DNA of 5,739 bases from Synergistaceae bacterium. Its GTDB lineage: Bacteria > Synergistota > Synergistia > Synergistales > Aminobacteriaceae. The stretch covers positions 1 to 5,739 of the forward strand of contig JAFSLR010000109.1 of NCBI GenBank assembly GCA_017448375.1. Reading direction: 5' to 3'. The notes under the pieces are model-generated. The model did not search any database. It was not told the DNA's origin and saw nothing but the letters and a program-made list of their open reading frames with translations. A program made the translations under genes and the position numbers. Of the stretch, positions 4,827 to 5,739 are shown one piece after another (position 1 is the stretch's first letter; each line of letters starts with the position of its first letter).

Positions 4827-5739
4827 ACGCCCAACGCCCAACGCCCAACGCCCAATTTATGCCCAAAATCAGATGACACAATTCACGTAGTACTTGCAGT
4901 ATATGACCCAAAGGGGACGTACTCACAGCACGCAGGAGTCGTAATGACTTCGATCTTCGAGAACACAAAGAGCAAGGTTACAGTTCATATTCTCCATGAT
5001 GATACACTAACGGAAGATAACAGGCAGAAATTCATACGTACAGCGGAAAAGTATTCGCAGGGTATTGAGCTTCACGATGTTACGGAATATTTTACACAAT
5101 TTTCATTCCCTACGTATCATCTTACAATCGGAGCTGTATACAGGTTAGTTGCTCCGCGCATACTGAAATTTGAAAAAGTCATATATCTTGACGCAGATAT
5201 AGTTGTAAATCTTGATATAAAAGAACTATGGGATATTGATATAGGCAGGAACTGCATAGCTGGTTTTCATGGTGCGGGCTTCGAAACTTTTTCAAATTAT
5301 ATACTTGATAAACTAAATGGGGGGGACTGCCACGACTCAATCAACTCAGGAGTCATGATTATGAATCTTGATGCCATACGCGCAAAAGGAGATCTCTTCG
5401 ATGACGCTATGGAATGGTTCTCGCGCAGGTATCATCTCGCATTTACAGCAGATCAGAGCTTCATTAACGCATATTTCACTGGTTCAACGAATTTAATTGA
5501 GAAGAGATTCAATTTTTGTAATCCATCAGCAAATCAGGACATCAAAAATTGTATCATACACACACCCGGTTCTTTCAAAGTATGGGGAATGTCAGGTCTT
5601 CCTTTTCAGCGGCTTTACTGGAAATACTACCTCAAAAGCGCATGGGGGGAGAATATTACGCCCTCAGAGCTTGCTGATAAACTTTGCAGCGTAGCGGAAA
5701 CAACGCTTTCATTCTTTCACATGACTCCGTATCCATGTC
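4803..5739 (+). CDS. Family 8 glycosyltransferase (3' end outside the window)
   Basis: An uninterrupted frame of 312 codons from GTG 4803 to the window edge. It is a GT-A fold, retaining, metal-dependent enzyme that would transfer a hexose from a UDP-sugar, as in LgtC and WaaJ-type enzymes building lipopolysaccharide or other surface glycans in the cytoplasm. The fold starts at DTIHVVLAVYDPKG (25-38) and GVVMTSIFENT (45-55). The DxD metal/nucleotide motif is YLDADIVV (128-135; D130, D132). Then come INSGVMIMNLD (180-190), TADQSFINAYF (215-225) and the C-terminal IIHTPGSFKVW (251-261), matching the 'H-x-x-G-x-x-K-x-W' segment that carries the last metal-binding His (H253). Residues 1-24 precede the fold and are partly encoded by the heptamer repeat. 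Acceptor and sugar cannot be told from sequence. It is divergent from gyrA and likely under its own promoter, with repeat-based phase variation possible. Confidence 0.92.
   Translation, partial: MSEYSEYNTPNAQRPTPNLCPKSDDTIHVVLAVYDPKGTYSQHAGVVMTSIFENTKSKVTVHILHDDTLTEDNRQKFIRTAEKYSQGIELHDVTEYFTQFSFPTYHLTIGAVYRLVAPRILKFEKVIYLDADIVVNLDIKELWDIDIGRNCIAGFHGAGFETFSNYILDKLNGGDCHDSINSGVMIMNLDAIRAKGDLFDDAMEWFSRRYHLAFTADQSFINAYFTGSTNLIEKRFNFCNPSANQDIKNCIIHTPGSFKVWGMSGLPFQRLYWKYYLKSAWGENITPSELADKLCSVAETTLSFFHMTPYPC
4827..4854 (+). repeat. Heptanucleotide tandem repeat (ACGCCCA, four perfect copies)
   Basis: Four uninterrupted identical copies occupy 4827-4833, 4834-4840, 4841-4847 and 4848-4854. They lie inside the reading frame of the glycosyltransferase and encode part of TPNAQRPTPN near its N-terminus. 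Because the unit is 7 bp, each gain or loss shifts the reading frame. No other run of this unit is evident elsewhere in the window. Confidence 0.95.

Noticed and set aside
4827..4854. The tandem repeat as a CRISPR array or origin iteron
   Set aside because: Units are 7 bp with no spacers, far too short for CRISPR. No initiator gene, DnaA-like box cluster or AT-rich unwinding region accompanies it, and it lies inside a coding frame.
4666..4968. A 100-codon minus-strand open frame covering the divergent intergenic region and the heptamer array
   Set aside because: It overlaps the gyrA start in another frame and lies antisense to the glycosyltransferase start. Its product shows a repeat-derived LGVGRWA-like stretch and no recognisable domain. 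Its openness is explained by overlap with real features.
5497..5694. A 65-codon plus-strand open frame inside the glycosyltransferase
   Set aside because: It lies in a different frame from the continuous GT8 reading frame, which carries the conserved H-x-x-G-x-x-K-x-W segment here.

Overview
The window looks like a chromosomal segment of a diderm, probably anaerobic bacterium of medium GC content. It carries a complete phosphatidylserine synthase/decarboxylase pair, so the membrane probably contains phosphatidylethanolamine. It also carries a family-8 glycosyltransferase of the kind used on lipopolysaccharide or other surface glycans. The style of the proteins and the gyrA-psd-pssA order fit Synergistota best in my judgement, but this is a low-confidence guess without a database search.

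Layout, left to right. (1) The last 46 codons of a plus-strand gene (2-142), probably an amino-acid-type ABC transporter substrate-binding protein. (2) A hairpin at about 150-189 with T-runs on both strands, placed to stop convergent transcription from both sides. (3) A minus-strand block read from right to left: gyrA (4681-2153), psd (2166-1546), pssA (1549-788) and a DJ-1/PfpI family gene (747-193). gyrA and psd overlap by 14 nt, psd and pssA by 4 nt (TTGA, with pssA starting on TTG), and the DJ-1 gene follows after 40 nt that may hold its own promoter. (4) A 121-nt divergent intergenic region (4682-4802). (5) A plus-strand GT8 glycosyltransferase starting at GTG 4803 and running off the right edge.

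How the genes relate. PssA makes phosphatidylserine from CDP-diacylglycerol and serine, and Psd decarboxylates it to phosphatidylethanolamine, so the two overlapping genes are consecutive pathway steps. They appear to be co-transcribed with the gyrase A subunit, which would tie membrane lipid synthesis to a replication/growth gene. The DJ-1 protein is likely a stress or protein/metabolite-repair function riding on the same transcript.

The most interesting part is the first 60 bp of the glycosyltransferase gene. Four perfect tandem copies of the heptamer ACGCCCA (4827-4854) lie inside the reading frame directly after the start. Seven is not a multiple of three. Gain or loss of one copy would put the ribosome on a stop at 4874 or 4888, and there is no in-frame ATG, GTG or TTG between the repeat and codon 48. 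This is the architecture of a phase-variable (contingency) surface-glycan gene. The same short stretch also contains a perfect TTGACA-N18-TATAAT pair and a perfect 14-bp palindrome between the two hexamers, an unusual overlap of coding, repeat and promoter-like signals.
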